64,000 bases of DNA from Burkholderiales bacterium 67-32 (GCA_001898625.1 MKUP01000011.1:160815-224814), one strand, 5' to 3'. Shown: positions 35,887 through 45,002, numbered from the stretch's first letter. Program-made: numbers and translations. The notes: generated by a model not told the origin, from the letters alone.

Positions 35887-35997
35887 ACCCCCTACGCCCT
35901 TCGGGCGCCCAGTATGGTTAGCCCCCAGCCGCTACGCGGCGGCGCCCTGGGTAGGAGCCGGACCCGGCTATTTCAGGGGGGCGAAGCGCCTCTTGAG
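35887..35997. repeat. Intergenic palindrome-rich element before ilvA
   Basis: Short inverted repeats such as GCCGCTACGCGGC and CGCCCTTCGGGCG and a GGGGGGCGAAGCGCC tail fill the space between two divergent genes. It shares the CCTACGC start and GGCGCCC-rich style of the elements at 7032-7107 and 26826-26902, but is only a distant relative. No coding content was seen. Confidence 0.45.
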
Positions 35998-36053
35998 CCA
36001 TCTGTGTCAAACTAAAGGACTACGGTTTTTCCACCAACCCCTGACGCAGCATC

Positions 36054-37565
36054 ATGGCCACCGACTATCTCAAACGCATACTCACCGCCAAAGTCTACGA
36101 CGTCGCTATCGAGACCTCCCTCGAAGCCGCTCCCCAGATTTCGGCGCGAATTGCGAACACGGTGCTGCTCAAAAGGGAAGACACCCAGCCCGTTTTCAGC
36201 TTCAAGCTGCGGGGTGCCTACAACAAGATGGCCAACCTCCCGGCCAAGGCGCTCGAGCGCGGCGTCATCGCCGCCTCCGCGGGCAACCACGCCCAGGGCG
36301 TCGCGCTGGCGGCCCAGCGCATGGGCTGCCGGGCCGTCATCGTCATGCCGGTCACCACCCCCCAGCTCAAGATCGACGCCGTTCTTGCCCGCAAGGCCGA
36401 AGTCGTGCTGCACGGCGAAAGCTTCACCGACGCCTACAACCACGCCAAGCAACTGGAGGCGAAGGAAAAGCTCACCTTCGTCCACCCCTTCGACGACCCG
36501 GACGTCATCGCCGGCCAGGGCACCATAGGCATGGAGATCCTGCGCCAGCACCCCGGTCCCATCGACGCCATCTTCGTCGCCATCGGCGGCGGCGGCCTGA
36601 TTTCCGGCGTGGCCGCCTACGTCAAGCAGCTGCGCCCCGAGATCCGCATCATCGGCGTACAGACCGTCGACTCCGACGCCATGGTCCAGAGCGTGAAGAA
36701 AGGCCGCCGCGTCACCCTGCCCGACGTCGGCCTCTTCTCCGACGGCACCGCCGTCAAGCTCGTGGGCGAGGAAACCTACCGCCTCACCCGCAAATACGTG
36801 GACGACTTCGTCGTGGTCGACACCGACGCCATCTGCGCCGCGATCAAGGACGTGTTCGAGGAAACCCGCAGCGTGCTGGAACCCGCGGGGGCGCTGGCCC
36901 TGGCCGGCCTCAAGAAGTATGCCGCCCAGCACCGCATGAAGGGCAAGACCCTGGTGGCCATCGCCTGCGGCGCCAACATGAACTTCGACCGCCTGCGCTT
37001 CGTGGCCGAGCGTGCCGACGTGGGCGAGGCGCGCGAAGCCGTGTTCGCCGTCACCATGCCCGAGGAACGCGGCAGCTTCCGCCGCTTCTGCGAACTGGTC
37101 GGCAACCGCAACGTGACCGAGTTCAACTACCGGATGGCCGACTCCGAACAGGCCCACGTCTTCGTGGGCCTGCAGACCGCGTCGGCCGGCGAATCCACCA
37201 AGATCGCCGCCAACTTCCGGCGCAACGGCTTCACCGCCATCGACCTCACGCACGACGAACTGGCCAAGACCCACCTGCGCCACATGATAGGCGGCAGCGG
37301 TCCCCAGGCCAATCACGAGCTGCTGTACCGCTTCGAATTCCCCGAGCGGCCCGGCGCGCTGATGCGCTTCCTGAACTCCATGTCGCCCAACTGGAACATC
37401 AGCCTGTTCCACTACCGCAACCAGGGCGGCGACTACGGACAGATCGTCGTGGGGCTGCAAGTGCCGCCGTCCGACAAGAAGACCTTCGCGGCCTTCCTGG
37501 CGGAACTGGGTTACCGGCACTGGGATGAATCGGAAAACCCGGCCTACAAGCTTTTCCTGCGATAG
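36054..37565 (+). CDS. ilvA: Threonine ammonia-lyase, biosynthetic
   Basis: PLP enzyme converting threonine to 2-oxobutanoate, the first step to isoleucine. The 503-residue protein has the PLP lysine in FSFKLRGAYNKM (about residue 53), the glycine-rich phosphate loop GGGGLISG, SAGNHAQGVAL and two ACT-like regulatory domains in the C-terminal third (ERGSFRRFCELVG and ERPGALMRFLNS). This length and the doubled regulatory domain fit the isoleucine-inhibited biosynthetic form. Confidence 0.94.
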   Translation: MATDYLKRILTAKVYDVAIETSLEAAPQISARIANTVLLKREDTQPVFSFKLRGAYNKMANLPAKALERGVIAASAGNHAQGVALAAQRMGCRAVIVMPVTTPQLKIDAVLARKAEVVLHGESFTDAYNHAKQLEAKEKLTFVHPFDDPDVIAGQGTIGMEILRQHPGPIDAIFVAIGGGGLISGVAAYVKQLRPEIRIIGVQTVDSDAMVQSVKKGRRVTLPDVGLFSDGTAVKLVGEETYRLTRKYVDDFVVVDTDAICAAIKDVFEETRSVLEPAGALALAGLKKYAAQHRMKGKTLVAIACGANMNFDRLRFVAERADVGEAREAVFAVTMPEERGSFRRFCELVGNRNVTEFNYRMADSEQAHVFVGLQTASAGESTKIAANFRRNGFTAIDLTHDELAKTHLRHMIGGSGPQANHELLYRFEFPERPGALMRFLNSMSPNWNISLFHYRNQGGDYGQIVVGLQVPPSDKKTFAAFLAELGYRHWDESENPAYKLFLR

Positions 37566-37572
37566 CGGGTGC

Positions 37573-37598
37573 CCGGCCGCGCATCGCGCCGCGGCCGG
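37573..37598. terminator. GC-rich hairpin between ilvA and the convergent hydrolase gene
   Basis: Stem CCGGCCGC (37573-37580) pairs with GCGGCCGG (37591-37598). It lies eight bases after the ilvA stop and just before the stop of the opposing gene, so it could end both transcripts. There is no T tract. Confidence 0.4.
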
Positions 37599-37604
37599 CT
37601 TGCT

Positions 37605-38660
37605 TCACCCCAGCCGGGGCATCAGCCGCAAGGCGTTGTCCCGCACGATGCGGCGCATGTCCTGCGCATCGAAGATCTCCCGCAAGCCCCTCACATGGTC
37701 GACCGCGGTGCCGTACGGATAGTCGGTGCCGAACACGATCTGCGACGTCGGCACCATCCTGGTCAGGCCGGCCATGGAGGCGGGATTGGCCGACCGCGCG
37801 GTGTCGTAGTAGAAACGCTGCAACTGGTCCGTGACGCCGCGGGTCGTGAAGCCGCGCTCCTTGAATGGCGGGAAACGCACCACCTGGGCGGTAAGCCGCT
37901 CGGTCAGCGCCGCCACCGTTCCCCCCGCATGCGAGAAGATGAAGCGCACGCCCGGACAACGCGCCGCGGTACCCGAGAAGATCAGGCTGGCGATGGTGCG
38001 TGTCGTATCCGTGCCGTACTCGATGATCACCGGCGGCACCTCGGTGGCCAGATTGACACAACAGGCGGGATCGTTCGGATGGGTATAGGCCGTCGCTCCG
38101 CGCCGGTGCAACTCCTCCATGACAGGCGTGAACGCCGCGTCACCCAGGTACTTGCCCTCATAGCTGGTCATGAAGGCCACGCCATCGCACTTCAGGACAT
38201 CCAATGCGTATTCGATCTCCTTGAGCGTCTCGTCCACATGCGGCATGGGGAGCATGGCAAACGCCCCGAACCGGCCCGGATACTTCATCGCCAGCCCGCG
38301 GGCATATTCGTTGGCTTCGCGGGCGATCGCCGCCGCCTCGGCGGGAGGCAGGAAGGCCACCGCGGGCAGCGTGGGCGAGGTCACGGCCGTGGCCACGCCG
38401 CCGCGATCCATGTCCTCGATCGATCGCTGCGGCGTCCAATCGTTAACGGCCGGGGAATCCAGCCGGGCCCGCCTCAGCGCAGCCACCCAGGAAGGTGGCG
38501 AGATATGGTGATGCACGTCGATGATCCGCGGCGCATCGGTGGCCGCCCGCGCCCCGGCGGCCGCAACGCCCAGCGCGCCCAACGCGCCCAGGAAACCTCG
38601 CCGCGTCCATCCCGAACAACATGCGCAGCCGAACACGGACTTGCCATGATTTTTCGTCAT
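37605..38660 (-). CDS. Exported amidohydrolase family 2 (ACMSD-like) protein
   Basis: A 351-residue metal-dependent hydrolase or decarboxylase with the family motifs IIDVHHHISP (HxH), YTHPND, FIFSHAGG and FGTDYPYG. The N-terminus has a twin-arginine signal (TRRGFLGALGALGVAAAG) ending at ARA, so export by Tat is predicted, unusual for this mainly cytoplasmic family. The ATG at 38658-38660 is preferred because AAGGAG lies at the right distance. It follows a RidA-like gene that also has a signal peptide, in one operon. Confidence 0.83.
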   Translation of the reverse strand: MTKNHGKSVFGCACCSGWTRRGFLGALGALGVAAAGARAATDAPRIIDVHHHISPPSWVAALRRARLDSPAVNDWTPQRSIEDMDRGGVATAVTSPTLPAVAFLPPAEAAAIAREANEYARGLAMKYPGRFGAFAMLPMPHVDETLKEIEYALDVLKCDGVAFMTSYEGKYLGDAAFTPVMEELHRRGATAYTHPNDPACCVNLATEVPPVIIEYGTDTTRTIASLIFSGTAARCPGVRFIFSHAGGTVAALTERLTAQVVRFPPFKERGFTTRGVTDQLQRFYYDTARSANPASMAGLTRMVPTSQIVFGTDYPYGTAVDHVRGLREIFDAQDMRRIVRDNALRLMPRLG

Positions 38661-38690
38661 TGCCTGCTCCTTGCCCATTGAACGCCGCCG

Positions 38691-39179
38691 TTACCGGCGC
38701 ACCGCCGCCGTCACGTCCACCTCGACCTTCATCTCGGGCCAGGAAAGCTGATTGACGACAAGCAAGGTATTGGCCGGCACGGTCGCCCCGGCGAAGCTCT
38801 GCAAATGGCACTCGGCCCAGGCATCCCGATACTTGATGTCCGTCAGGTAGACGACGATCTTGACCGCGTCCCCGAGCGTGGCGCCGTTCGCCGCCAGCGC
38901 GCGCTTGATCTTGTCGTAGGCATAGCGGCACTGCGCAGCGAAATCGTCGGGATGGCGGATCCTGCCCCGCGGCCCCTCCTCGTCCTCGGAGCCGACTCCG
39001 GCCAGGAACACCAGCTTGCCGTGCTCCAGGCCCGACAGCGTCACCGCTTCGGAAAATACTTTGGGCGGATGCTTGGAATAGTTATAGGTCCGCCGCTCCA
39101 ATCCATCTGCCGCGGACACGGACATGGCCATGCCTGCAAGCGCCAGCAGCGGGACCACCCGCCCCAGGAATGTCTGCAT
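38691..39179 (-). CDS. RidA-like protein with signal peptide
   Basis: A 162-residue YjgF/YER057c/UK114-fold protein. Residues 1-23 form a signal peptide (LGRVVPLLALAGMAMSVSAA), so the protein should be periplasmic. The trimer-fold motifs DDFAAQCRYAYDKIKRAL and GDAVKIVVYLTD are clear, but the catalytic Arg of true RidA (ARSxVEV) is replaced (ANTLLVV), so it is probably not an imine deaminase. GGGGAG lies seven bases before the ATG. It is upstream of the exported amidohydrolase in the same operon. Confidence 0.82.
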   Translation of the reverse strand: MQTFLGRVVPLLALAGMAMSVSAADGLERRTYNYSKHPPKVFSEAVTLSGLEHGKLVFLAGVGSEDEEGPRGRIRHPDDFAAQCRYAYDKIKRALAANGATLGDAVKIVVYLTDIKYRDAWAECHLQSFAGATVPANTLLVVNQLSWPEMKVEVDVTAAVRR

Positions 39180-39298
39180 CGAATGCTCCCCATAGGTGAT
39201 TGATGGAGAGCTATTTCATCGTCCTGCCTTCCGGTCGGCAAACGATAAAAACCAATAATCCGATGAAAAAAACCAATGGCCGGGAGGTACCGCGCGGA

Positions 39299-39712
39299 TC
39301 AGGACTCGAGTTCGAAAACGATATCCTGCGCGCCTTCCCACAGCGTCTTCACGCCCAGCGCACGCAGGTTCTCCCTGCCCTCGACCACGGTCAGGAAATG
39401 GTTGCCGGCAAGCTGGCCCAACTTGCTGGCGAACATGCAACTGCCATAGGCCAGGATGATTTCGGTCTCGCTGTAGCCGCCCGGATAGAACAGGATGTCC
39501 CCCACCGACGGATGGCTGGTGTGGTTCTCGAACCCCACGCCCAGCTTGAACTCGCCCAGCGGAATCCAGCAGCCCTCGCCGCTCCAGCGCACGTGGATGA
39601 TCTTCTGCTTGTAGGGCAGCAGCTTCATGAAGGCCGCCACCGTCGCGGGGGCATCCGGGTTGGTCTCGGCAATGAACTCGTATTCGGCGGCGCGTATGCG
39701 GATTCTTGTCAT
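39299..39712 (-). CDS. DUF3830 (cyclophilin-like) protein
   Basis: A 137-residue protein of the DUF3830 family, predicted to have a cyclophilin-like beta-barrel. Typical segments are LPYKQKIIHVRWSGEGCWIPLG and HPSVGDILFYPGGYSETEI. DUF3830 genes often accompany amidohydrolases and creatininase- or hydantoinase-type pathways; here the exported amidohydrolase operon is the next neighbour. No biochemical function is established. Confidence 0.78.
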   Translation of the reverse strand: MTRIRIRAAEYEFIAETNPDAPATVAAFMKLLPYKQKIIHVRWSGEGCWIPLGEFKLGVGFENHTSHPSVGDILFYPGGYSETEIILAYGSCMFASKLGQLAGNHFLTVVEGRENLRALGVKTLWEGAQDIVFELES

Positions 39713-39804
39713 GGTTGTCTGCGAAGAGTGGGGGCCGGTGACGGGCCCAGGATGATGGAAAAAACCGGCGAGGCCGCCTCAGTTTAATCAAATGGACGGC
39801 CGGG

Positions 39805-40413
39805 TCAGGCCGCCGGACCGGGCTCATCGATCCACTTCGTCACGGTCGGCGCCTTCCAGGCCGCCAGTCCGTCGAGCAGCGCACCCGGGTCGGCCTCGAT
39901 CACGATCATGTCGCGGTGCTCGGCCTTCATGAAGCCCTCCTGCACCGCGTGCGTCAGCATGGCGCGCATGGGCTCGTAGAAACCGCGCACGTTCAGGACC
40001 CCGCAGGCCTTGGTATGGTCCCCCAACTGCGTCAGCGTGGCGGCCTCGAACAACTCCTCGAAGGTCCCCAGGCCGCCGGGCATTGCGATAAAAGCGTCCG
40101 CCAGGTCCGCCATGCGCGCTTTGCGCGCCCGCATGTCCGCCACGATCTCGTGCGAGGTCAGCCCCGGATGTAGATGGCCACGGTCATGCAGCCGGCGATT
40201 GATGACGCCCACCGCCTGGCCGCCGGCCTCCAGCACCGTGTCGGCCATGATGCCCATCAGGCCCTTGTGGGTGCCGCCGTAGACCAGCGTCAGGCCCCGG
40301 GCCGCTATCTGCGCACCCAGTTGCCGCGCAGCCTGCGCGTACTCGTCCGAGAAACCGAAATTCGAGCCGCAGAAGACCGCGACCCGGCCGAGAACAAGCG
40401 CTGTGGTGCCCAT
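39805..40413 (-). CDS. LOG family phosphoribohydrolase
   Basis: A 202-residue LOG (lonely guy) family protein with the Rossmann-type YGGTHKGLMG and the diagnostic PGGLGTFEEL (PGGxGTxxE), plus R/K in DMRARKARM. LOG enzymes cut cytokinin riboside monophosphates or purine nucleotide monophosphates to the base and ribose-5-phosphate. In bacteria without plant hosts they serve in purine salvage or oxidative-stress links. The ATG at 40411-40413 fits the family start (VAVFCGSNFG). Confidence 0.87.
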   Translation of the reverse strand: MGTTALVLGRVAVFCGSNFGFSDEYAQAARQLGAQIAARGLTLVYGGTHKGLMGIMADTVLEAGGQAVGVINRRLHDRGHLHPGLTSHEIVADMRARKARMADLADAFIAMPGGLGTFEELFEAATLTQLGDHTKACGVLNVRGFYEPMRAMLTHAVQEGFMKAEHRDMIVIEADPGALLDGLAAWKAPTVTKWIDEPGPAA

Positions 40414-40553
40414 GAAAAAGATCCCCGGTGCCGAAGCGTGAAAGTGTAAACGCAATGCCGAGCTGCCCGATGGAGTCACCACCCTGTAACGCGAGGCACG
40501 CAGGATGGCACCGCTCCACACCCGAGCCTCCACCCATCCGTATCCCGAGAACA

Positions 40554-41960
40554 ATGAGCGATCCCACCTATCCCGTCATCCCCCTGGACTTCTCCCTGCG
40601 CCGCGCCTTCCTGCTCCAGACCTTCCGCACCGCCGGCGCGGTCAGCCTGACGGGCTTCCTGGCCGCCTGTGGCGGCGATGGCGACGATGCCTCCGCCAAC
40701 CCCGCGCCGGTCGACCCCAAGCCCCCCGTCGATCCCGAACCGCCGGTCGAGAAGTTCAACCCCTTCGCCAAATTCACCCCGCTGCAGCCCGCCGACGCCA
40801 ACGGCGTCATGCTGCCCAAGGGCTTCTCCTCGCGCATCGTCGCGCGCAGCGGCAAGGCGCCGGTCAGCGGCGGCAGCTTCCTGTGGCATGCCGCGCCCGA
40901 CGGCGGCGCCTGTTATGCCACCGACGACGGCGGCTGGATCTACGTCAGCAACGCCGAAATGACCGCCCCGCTGGGTGGCGTCAGCGCGCTCAAATTCGAC
41001 AAGACCGGCAAGGTCATCGACGCCTACCCCATCCTGAAAAGCACCTCGGGCAACTGCGCCGGCGGCCCCACGCCCTGGAACACCTGGCTGTCATGCGAAG
41101 AATTCGAGCTCACCCAGCAGATCGCCGGCATGGTCTGGGAATGCGACCCCTACCACCCCTGGTCCGACGCCAAGCCGCCCCGCGCCTGGCCGGCCCTGGG
41201 CAAGTACGCGCATGAAGCAGTCTGCGTCGATCCGTCCAACCGCATGCTGTACCTGACCGAGGATGCCAGCGGCGGACGCATCTACCGCTACGTCTGCGAC
41301 TCGACCGACTGGCCCACCGGCGCCGAGCGCCCCGTCAAGTTCGAGTCCGGCCAGTTGCAGGTACTGCGCATCGACGCCCTGCCCCGCGACGCCGACTCCT
41401 CCGACGCCGCCTACGCGAACCTCATCGGCTTCGGCAAGACGCCGGTTTCCATCACCTGGGAACCCGTCGCCTTCCCCGACCAGGGCCAGAAAAACATCCG
41501 CGACACCCTGCGCAAGGGCGGCATCCTACCCCCCGGCAACTACTTCCAGAAGGCCGAAGGCATCTGGTTCTTCAACGGCATCGTGTTCTTCGTCACGTCC
41601 CGCAACAGCCGCATCTGGGCCTACGACACCGCCCACCGCACCCTCGAAGTCATCTTCGACGGCAAGCTGGGCCCGGCCGAGACCCACAGCATCGACGAAC
41701 CGGACAACATCACCATCACCTCCTTCGGCGAAATGCTGGTGGCCGAGGACGCGGGCAACCTGGAGATCGGCGTGCTGCGCGACGACGGCACGTCGCAGGC
41801 CGTGATGCGGCTGGTCGGCCACGACGACAGCGAAATCACCGGCCCCGCGGTCTCGCCCGACGGCACCCGGCTCTACTTCAGCTCGCAGCGCGGCACGGCG
41901 GGCAAGTCGGAGGAAGGAATCACGTTCGAGGTGATGTTGCCGACGAAGCTGGTGATGTAG
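40554..41960 (+). CDS. PhoX-like (DUF839) lipoprotein
   Basis: A 468-residue protein of the DUF839/PhoX family, beta-propeller alkaline phosphatases using Ca and Fe. Residues 15-24 contain a twin-arginine-like motif (SLRRAFLLQ), and a lipobox LAAC places the lipidated Cys at residue 39, so it is probably a Tat-exported lipoprotein. A Pro/Asp-rich linker follows. Propeller signatures include GGPTPWNTWLSCEE, GKYAHEAVCVD, YLTEDASGGRIYRY and EPDNITITSFGEMLVAEDAG, the last two carrying likely metal-binding acids. Phosphate control by PhoB would fit, but no Pho box is visible. Confidence 0.8.
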   Translation: MSDPTYPVIPLDFSLRRAFLLQTFRTAGAVSLTGFLAACGGDGDDASANPAPVDPKPPVDPEPPVEKFNPFAKFTPLQPADANGVMLPKGFSSRIVARSGKAPVSGGSFLWHAAPDGGACYATDDGGWIYVSNAEMTAPLGGVSALKFDKTGKVIDAYPILKSTSGNCAGGPTPWNTWLSCEEFELTQQIAGMVWECDPYHPWSDAKPPRAWPALGKYAHEAVCVDPSNRMLYLTEDASGGRIYRYVCDSTDWPTGAERPVKFESGQLQVLRIDALPRDADSSDAAYANLIGFGKTPVSITWEPVAFPDQGQKNIRDTLRKGGILPPGNYFQKAEGIWFFNGIVFFVTSRNSRIWAYDTAHRTLEVIFDGKLGPAETHSIDEPDNITITSFGEMLVAEDAGNLEIGVLRDDGTSQAVMRLVGHDDSEITGPAVSPDGTRLYFSSQRGTAGKSEEGITFEVMLPTKLVM

Positions 41961-42132
41961 GGGTTACAGGGGTCGAGGCCAGCTCTATGCTGAGGAGGTG
42001 TGGCCCCGCCCCTGAAGGGTTGATTCCATTGCCCGCTGGACCGTCCAGACCTGCTTGGAAACAGCATGAATCGTGGGCGGCACGCTCCTGCCGGAATGCA
42101 CGTGGATAGCACGATAGGACCTTTATCCAGTC

Positions 42133-43568
42133 CGGATCATCCCCGCTCACGCGGGGAACACTCCCCCTGCCAGAAGCTGCGCGCCGGCCCTTTCGGTTCA
42201 TCCCCGCTCACGCGGGGAACACGCGGAGGGCTGCATCTCAGCCAGGCTATGACGGCGGTTCATCCCCGCTCACGCGGGGAACACAATGCGCGGGCCTGCG
42301 CGTTGGCCGCTTGCAGCGGTTCATCCCCGCTCACGCGGGGAACACTACGTTTAGATCCGTGTGCGCGTGTTGGGCCTCGGTTCATCCCCGCTCACGCGGG
42401 GAACACCCAGCGCAGTGCGCCCGCTGATCGGCTCCGGCCGGTTCATCCCCGCTCACGCGGGGAACACAACCAACTCAGCGACACGCGCATGGATCGTAGC
42501 GGTTCATCCCCGCTCACGCGGGGAACACCATGGCCAGCCGGCCACCCACAGCACCATCCTCGGTTCATCCCCGCTCACGCGGGGAACACGGCCTGGCGCT
42601 GCTCGGTATGGAAGTCGTGCATCGGTTCATCCCCGCTCACGCGGGGAACACCCTATTGTGCAACTCCGAAACCGTGCATTCCTCGGTTCATCCCCGCTCA
42701 CGCGGGGAACACTCTGATGCGGTCGAGGTCATGTACACGCAGGTTGGTTCATCCCCGCTCACGCGGGGAACACACATGGTGACGCTGGCCGCCTTCGCCA
42801 TCGCGCGGTTCATCCCCGCTCACGCGGGGAACACAACTGCGCGTTGCTCTTCGATAGCAACGGCAACGGTTCATCCCCGCTCACGCGGGGAACACAGCTA
42901 TCGCCATGTTTGTTGTTGTCGCGGCAGCGGTTCATCCCCGCTCACGCGGGGAACACCGGTATTCGATGGCCGGGGATGGCCGGCGTTCCGGTTCATCCCC
43001 GCTCACGCGGGGAACACCGCCAAGGTCACGCCCTACGACCCCTAGCATCACGGTTCATCCCCGCTCACGCGGGGAACACCTCAACATCTTCGGAGGTTTC
43101 GTTTTGAGCAACGGTTCATCCCCGCTCACGCGGGGAACACACAGGCCCGCATTGCCCCGATTTGCGCGATGACGGTTCATCCCCGCTCACGCGGGGAACA
43201 CGCTTCGCGGCGATCACCGCCCAGGCCGACATACGGTTCATCCCCGCTCACGCGGGGAACACTTCAGCGGGGCCGACTTCGTGCCGGTCTATCGGCGGTT
43301 CATCCCCGCTCACGCGGGGAACACAGGACTGCGGCCTAGGCAAGACCATTCAGGAGCGGTTCATCCCCGCTCACGCGGGGAACACCACGGCGTGCGCATG
43401 CTCGCGTTCGTCGGCGGCGGTTCATCCCCGCTCACGCGGGGAACACCAAGACGAAGCAGAACGCGACGCACTGCGCTACGGTTCATCCCCGCTCACGCGG
43501 GGAACACTTATTGACGCCTAACAGGAAGCCAACCACGAGCGGTTCATCCCCGCTCACGCGGGGAACAC
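42133..43568 (-). CRISPR. Type I-E CRISPR array 1: 24 repeats, 23 spacers
   Basis: Twenty-four 29-base repeats at a 61- or 62-base period. On the plus strand the unit begins CGGTTCAT and ends GGGGAACAC; stem CCCCGC/GCGGGG, loop TCAC. Transcription is leftward, since the crRNA-sense repeat (GTGTTCCCC...) is on the minus strand. Spacers are 32 bases, four of them 33 (after repeats 2, 8, 15 and 19). The leftmost repeat (42133-42161) is degenerate, CGGATCAT, which marks the old end. The array differs from arrays 2 and 3 by one base in the repeat loop. Confidence 0.97.
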
Positions 43569-43640
43569 ACCAAATCTAACCGCTTGTTTTCAAAAGAAAA
43601 AATCGGACGCCGAGAATCTACCAACTTTTTTGTTAAAGAA
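43569..43640 (-). promoter_or_regulatory. Leader of CRISPR array 1
   Basis: AT-rich stretch directly right of the last repeat. Its first 35 bases (CAAATCTAACCGCTTG then TTTTCAAAAGAAAAAA) are nearly identical to the flanks of arrays 2 and 3. It ends with the shared element CCAAC-T(n)-GTTAAAGA. It should contain the promoter and the integration signals for new spacers. Bases 43641-43743 beyond it show nothing recognisable. Confidence 0.85.
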
Positions 43641-43743
43641 CCCAGGCCCGACAAGCAAGAAAGCCGGACTAGATTTCATCGTAGCCAGTCGCCTCTAGAC
43701 GACCTGCGGCGAGATCTGACTCCACCTATCGCTAAGCCGCCGC

Positions 43744-44184
43744 CTATCCCTTAGCGATCGGAGCCGTCGGCGATGCTAGCGCATCGACTTTGTCAGCAAC
43801 TATCTGACATGCCGTCACGAGATCAAGAACGATACGGTCATCGACGTTCAAATCCCCTTCGTATTCACCGAGATTGCGAACGTCGTGGCATTTTGACAGC
43901 ACTCTCCAGACTGCAGGTCCGAGGCCCAACGTGTGGGGTAGCAGCTGAAATACCAGATAGCGATTCGTAGATCGATACCCATTCCACCGGAGAGCCGCCA
44001 GGCAAAACGCATGAGCGGCGTTATAAGCCAAGTCGAAACGACTCTCGATGGCTAGGGAAGAGTTGAGGGCATCCTTCAGCCTTGCATGGCCTGATCGCTT
44101 CAGGCCATCAAACTCCTTGGCGTCTGGCGCCTCTTTCTTGAGAGGTTTGCCTTGGCCAGCAAGATTCTCAAGCGGGGAGATCAT
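43744..44184 (-). CDS. HEPN-domain protein (toxin candidate of HEPN-MNT pair)
   Basis: A 146-residue alpha-helical protein. The helix HARLKDALNSSLAIESRFDLAYNAAHAFCLAALRWNGYR and the late motif CHDVRNLGEYEG (RNxxxY) match HEPN-domain proteins, where the R-x4-6-H/Y motif is the ribonuclease or AMPylation site. It overlaps the nucleotidyltransferase gene upstream by 17 bases. The ATG at 44184 has AGGTGG five bases before it; a GTG three codons earlier is also possible. The module sits between CRISPR arrays 1 and 2 and is clearly less GC-rich than the chromosome. Confidence 0.75.
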   Translation of the reverse strand: MISPLENLAGQGKPLKKEAPDAKEFDGLKRSGHARLKDALNSSLAIESRFDLAYNAAHAFCLAALRWNGYRSTNRYLVFQLLPHTLGLGPAVWRVLSKCHDVRNLGEYEGDLNVDDRIVLDLVTACQIVADKVDALASPTAPIAKG

Positions 44185-44758
44185 CCGGGCCACCTATGAC
44201 CCAGAGCTTGGGCAGATCCAGCACTCTAGTGAGGAACGACTCGTGTGCAGCCATCCGTTTCAAGAACTCTTCCCGAGTCAAAATAGTTGGATTGACGGGT
44301 CGCCCCAAGATGTTGCTTGCCTCTTCAAGGGCGTCAAAGACATCCGCGTAGCTCACATCCTCACTCACCAGCATAAGGTCAATGTCACTTCGCGCCGTGT
44401 CCTCTCTCTTTGCAACAGAACCATAAACGAAGGCTGCGGTAATTCGCAACGCCAGCGGCTGAAGAGCATGACGCAGGGGTTCTACCAACCCTATCGTTTT
44501 TTGTACGATCGCGCACAGTTCCGCAAAGATCGGGGACTCCGGATTGGCTTGGTAGTGCTTCTGATTACCGATTGCCTTGACAGTGATTAGGCCACTCTGA
44601 GCCAATGCAGCCAGCTCACGCTGAACTGCGCCGGAGCCGCTAGCCACTATGCCAATGACCTCATTGGCATAGAAGCTTCGCCAAGGCTGGCCGAACAGCA
44701 CACTCAATACACGCTGTTTGGTGCTTGGAAAGAGAGCGTCAGCAAGGCTTGATGACAT
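44168..44758 (-). CDS. Winged-helix minimal nucleotidyltransferase (MNT antitoxin)
   Basis: A 196-residue protein with an N-terminal winged helix-turn-helix (about 10-75, FYANEVIGIVASGSGAVQRE ... LAQSGLITVK). A minimal nucleotidyltransferase domain follows, with the motif GSVAKREDTARSDIDLML (GS-x9-DxD). In HEPN-MNT systems the nucleotidyltransferase AMPylates and neutralises the HEPN toxin; the winged helix would add autoregulation. It is first in the operon. A palindromic operator candidate lies 29-54 bases upstream. Confidence 0.82.
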   Translation of the reverse strand: MSSSLADALFPSTKQRVLSVLFGQPWRSFYANEVIGIVASGSGAVQRELAALAQSGLITVKAIGNQKHYQANPESPIFAELCAIVQKTIGLVEPLRHALQPLALRITAAFVYGSVAKREDTARSDIDLMLVSEDVSYADVFDALEEASNILGRPVNPTILTREEFLKRMAAHESFLTRVLDLPKLWVIGGPDDLPA

Positions 44759-44786
44759 CCGAACGTAAGAAGATTATTTACCTATA

Positions 44787-44812
44787 TTGGGTTTTATCAT
44801 ACCCAAATTGGG
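44787..44812. promoter_or_regulatory. Operator candidate upstream of the MNT-HEPN operon
   Basis: TTGGGT (44787-44792) and ACCCAA (44801-44806) form an inverted repeat; the second half also belongs to a palindrome CCCAAATTGGG (44802-44812). So three half-sites of TTGGG type lie in 26 AT-rich bases just before the gene. It is probably bound by the winged helix of the nucleotidyltransferase. Bases 44813-45002 hold no other recognisable element. Confidence 0.5.
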
Positions 44813-45002
44813 AATTTACTTCAATGCGAACCTACGAGAAGTTGATTTAGCTCACTACGGTCGCAGGCTTAGGCCCCGGCGGCGGTACAGGTTGAGAATG
44901 TGAAGCCTCTCTCAAAGCTCCCACTAGACTACTGTCCATTCCGCGACTGGAGAGCCCCAGCCGACATCCTGAATGTGAGCTTCCAGGATCGGACGATTAC
45001 CG

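Noticed and set aside
42066..43521. Long open frames across array 1 with repeated peptides such as FIPAHAGNT and VHPRSRGEH
   Set aside because: They are translations of the CRISPR repeats; the 61-base period and 32-base unique spacers explain them. The same holds for the frames across arrays 2 and 3.
44959..45002. Possible extra spacer-repeat unit left of array 2
   Set aside because: No repeat-like sequence is found 61 bases further left; the sequence only looks like flank.
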